This document shows positions 5,854 through 7,466 of a stretch of 7,466 nt of DNA, piece after piece. The notes beneath the pieces were generated by a model. It worked only from the letters and a program-made list of their open reading frames with translations, did not search any database and was not told where the DNA came from. Location: positions 1 through 7,466 of the forward strand of contig CAIVVS010000004.1 in the NCBI GenBank assembly GCA_903909415.1, read 5' to 3'. Numbering within the stretch: position 1 is the stretch's first letter; each line of letters begins with the position of its first letter. A program made the position numbers and the translations under genes. This DNA is from an uncultured Pseudomonadota bacterium (GTDB lineage: Bacteria > Pseudomonadota > Gammaproteobacteria > Burkholderiales > SG8-39).

Positions 5854-6939
5854 ATGACCGAACCCGTGAATCCCGAGCCCGCTTCGCGCGAACCTGCAGC
5901 CGCGCCCGATAGGGTTGCGTCACCGCAGCCGGCGACGCCCGCAGTGCAACGCGCGCCCTCGATGCTGCGGCAACCCTGGGCGATCGCTGCCGTCGTGCTG
6001 GCCGTGGTGGTCGTGCTGCAATGGTGGGACAGCCACAGCAACATGTCGGCGCTGCGATCCGAGGTCGCCGCCAAGCTGCATGAAAGCGACACCGACAGCC
6101 GCGATGCCCGCGTGACGGCCCGTTCGGCGCAGGAAGCCGTGCGCGAGGCCCAGACGAGGCTGTCGCAGCTCGACGGCAAGCTCACCGAATCGCAGAACCA
6201 GCAGGTGGCGCTGGAAGCGCTCTACCAGGAGCTCTCGCGCAACCGTGACGAATGGGCGCTCGCTGAAATCGACCAGATCCTCACCATCGCCTCGCAGCAG
6301 CTGCAGCTCGCCGGCAACGTGCAGGCGGCGCTGGTGGCCCTGCAGACCGCCGATGCGCGCCTGGCGCGCGGCGACCGGCCGCAGTTCATCCCGCTGCGCA
6401 AGGTCCTCGCGCGCGACATCGAGCGCCTGAAGGCGACGCCCAGCATTGACGTCGTCGGACTCACCCTGAAGCTCGACCAGGTGAGCGCCCTCATCGACAG
6501 CATTCCGCTGGTCATCGACGAGCGCCTGAACACTGCCGCCAGTCCATCGAAGCCCGCCGACGACAGTTTCTGGTCGCGCTTCACCTACGAGGTGTGGGAC
6601 GAGCTGAAGTCGCTCATCCGCATCCAGGTCATGGATCGTCCGGACCCGGGGCTGGTGTCGCCCGCGCAGGCGTTCTTCCTGCGTGAGAACCTGAAGCTGC
6701 GCCTGTTGAATGCGCGCCTCGCGCTGCTCGCCCGCAACGAGTCGGTGTACCGCCAAGACCTGCGCAATGCCCAGGCCTGGGTTGACCGCTGGTTCGACGC
6801 GCGCGCGCGCCAGACGCAGGCCGTGCAGACGACGCTCAAGCAGCTGGCCGCCGCTTCCGTGCAGATCGAAATCCCCACCATCGCCGAGAGCCTCAATGCC
6901 GTGCGCAACTACAAGATCGTGCGCGATCGCGGCCGCTAG
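5854..6939 (+). CDS. hemX: HemX-type inner-membrane protein
   Basis: Member of the HemX family, often labelled uroporphyrinogen-III C-methyltransferase in databases. This sequence has no SAM-methyltransferase domain, so that activity should not be inferred. It is 361 residues: a Pro/Ala-rich cytoplasmic N-terminus (1-40), a single membrane helix WAIAAVVLAVVVVLQWW (42-58), then a Gln/Ala-rich predicted coiled coil (about 62-125) and a mainly helical domain with EIDQILTIASQQLQLAGNVQ, SFWSRFTYEVWDELKSLIRI and FLRENLKLRLLNARLALLARN. These segments match the HemX pattern. One N-terminal helix with no cleavage signature suggests an anchored protein with its bulk in the periplasm. The gene lies between hemD and hemY, the usual proteobacterial arrangement; its exact role in heme synthesis is unsettled. 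No ribosome-binding site is obvious. Confidence 0.93.
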   Translation: MTEPVNPEPASREPAAAPDRVASPQPATPAVQRAPSMLRQPWAIAAVVLAVVVVLQWWDSHSNMSALRSEVAAKLHESDTDSRDARVTARSAQEAVREAQTRLSQLDGKLTESQNQQVALEALYQELSRNRDEWALAEIDQILTIASQQLQLAGNVQAALVALQTADARLARGDRPQFIPLRKVLARDIERLKATPSIDVVGLTLKLDQVSALIDSIPLVIDERLNTAASPSKPADDSFWSRFTYEVWDELKSLIRIQVMDRPDPGLVSPAQAFFLRENLKLRLLNARLALLARNESVYRQDLRNAQAWVDRWFDARARQTQAVQTTLKQLAAASVQIEIPTIAESLNAVRNYKIVRDRGR

Positions 6940-6957
6940 CCCGGGCGGCGTGCCCGC

Positions 6958-6963
6958 GGGAGG
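6958..6963 (+). promoter_or_regulatory. Strong ribosome-binding site that fixes the GTG start of hemY
   Basis: GGGAGG lies 6 nt before GTG 6970. No ATG near the family-typical start exists in this frame (the first in-frame ATG, at 7084, falls after the first helix), so this site decides the start. Confidence 0.75.
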
Positions 6964-6969
6964 CCGCGC

Positions 6970-7466
6970 GTGAAGGGGCTGTTCTGGGCCATCACGGTGT
7001 TCTCGCTCGCGGTGGCGGTGTCCATCCTGCTGCGCGCCAACGACGGCTACGTGCTGTTCGTGCTGCCGCCCTATCGCGTCGAGATGTCGCTGGCGTTGCT
7101 GGCCGTGCTGCTGGTCGGCGGCTTCGTGGTGGCCTACGGCGTCGTGCGCGCCATTGCCGGCATCGCCGGCATGCCCGCCCGCGTGCGGGCCTTCCGCGCG
7201 CGCCAGCGCGAACAGAATGCCCAGGGCGCGCTGCTCGGTTCGCTGCAGGCCCTGTTCGAAGGCCGTTTCTCGCGCGCTGAAAAACTGGCGGCCAAGGCCT
7301 GGGACCTCGGCGCATCGCCTTCGGCGGTGAGCCTGGTGGCCGCGCGCGCGGCGCAGCGCGTGCGCGACAGGGAACGCCGCGACCTGTGGCTCGGCCGCGC
7401 CGACGAGGCGGGGCGCGAGGCGGGCAAGGACGGCGGCGACTGGGCGCGCGCGTCGCTGGCCACGCG
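6970..7466 (+). CDS. hemY: HemY-type inner-membrane protein, N-terminal part (cut by window edge)
   Basis: N-terminal 165 codons of a HemY-family protein, which in full is about 400 residues with TPR-like repeats. This proteobacterial HemY is not the Bacillus protoporphyrinogen oxidase of the same name. It opens with KGLFWAITVFSLAVAVSILL (first membrane helix, about 4-21), then GYVLFVLPPYRVEMSLAL, a second helix (about 40-59), and a cytoplasm- or periplasm-exposed helical part with ALLGSLQALFEGRFSRAEKLA, the start of the family's repeat region, given here in brief. The start is GTG at 6970, not ATG, supported by a strong Shine-Dalgarno GGGAGG (6958-6963) 6 nt upstream and by immediate homology. 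It follows hemX by 30 nt and is surely in the same transcript. The frame is open to the edge. Confidence 0.92.
   Translation, partial: MKGLFWAITVFSLAVAVSILLRANDGYVLFVLPPYRVEMSLALLAVLLVGGFVVAYGVVRAIAGIAGMPARVRAFRARQREQNAQGALLGSLQALFEGRFSRAEKLAAKAWDLGASPSAVSLVAARAAQRVRDRERRDLWLGRADEAGREAGKDGGDWARASLAT

Noticed and set aside
5854..6939. hemX product as a uroporphyrinogen-III methyltransferase
   Set aside because: No SAM-binding or CobA-like motifs are present; the annotation name in the family is historical.

Overview
The window is high-GC chromosomal DNA (about 65-70% G+C by eye), most likely from a betaproteobacterium of the Burkholderiales/Rhodocyclales type. This rests on the gene order argH / algZ-algR-like pair / hemC-hemD-hemX-hemY and on the HemC, HemX and HemY sequence style. 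Pseudomonas has a related order, so the class assignment is an inference.

Layout: positions 1-795 (minus strand) are the N-terminal 265 codons of argininosuccinate lyase (argH), cut by the window edge. A 313-bp divergent spacer follows (796-1108). It holds an 8-bp inverted repeat, a possible 57-codon upstream ORF and a striking 15-bp tandem repeat that ends at the start of the next gene. Plus-strand genes then run to the end: an AlgZ/LytS-type membrane histidine kinase (1109-2194), its AlgR/LytTR response regulator (2249-3070), a 144-bp GC-rich spacer, a CmcI/cephalosporin-hydroxylase-type SAM methyltransferase (3215-3952), hemC (3949-4905), hemD (4951-5751), hemX (5854-6939) and the start of hemY (6970 to the edge).

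hemC and hemD act in sequence: porphobilinogen is polymerised to hydroxymethylbilane, which is cyclised to uroporphyrinogen III, the branch point to heme, siroheme and cobalamin. HemX and HemY are inner-membrane proteins that commonly follow them. The two-component pair upstream is a plausible regulator of neighbouring genes, but no binding site was demonstrated.

Most of the window is ordinary housekeeping DNA. The unusual parts are the repeat-bearing leader of the kinase gene, which repeats a Shine-Dalgarno-like GGTGA four times, and the methyltransferase gene, which sits between the regulator and hemC and shares an ATGA stop/start overlap with hemC. Smaller oddities are an acidic Gly-rich insertion inside the LytTR domain and an AT-rich patch within hemD. 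No mobile element, CRISPR array, tRNA or rRNA was seen.
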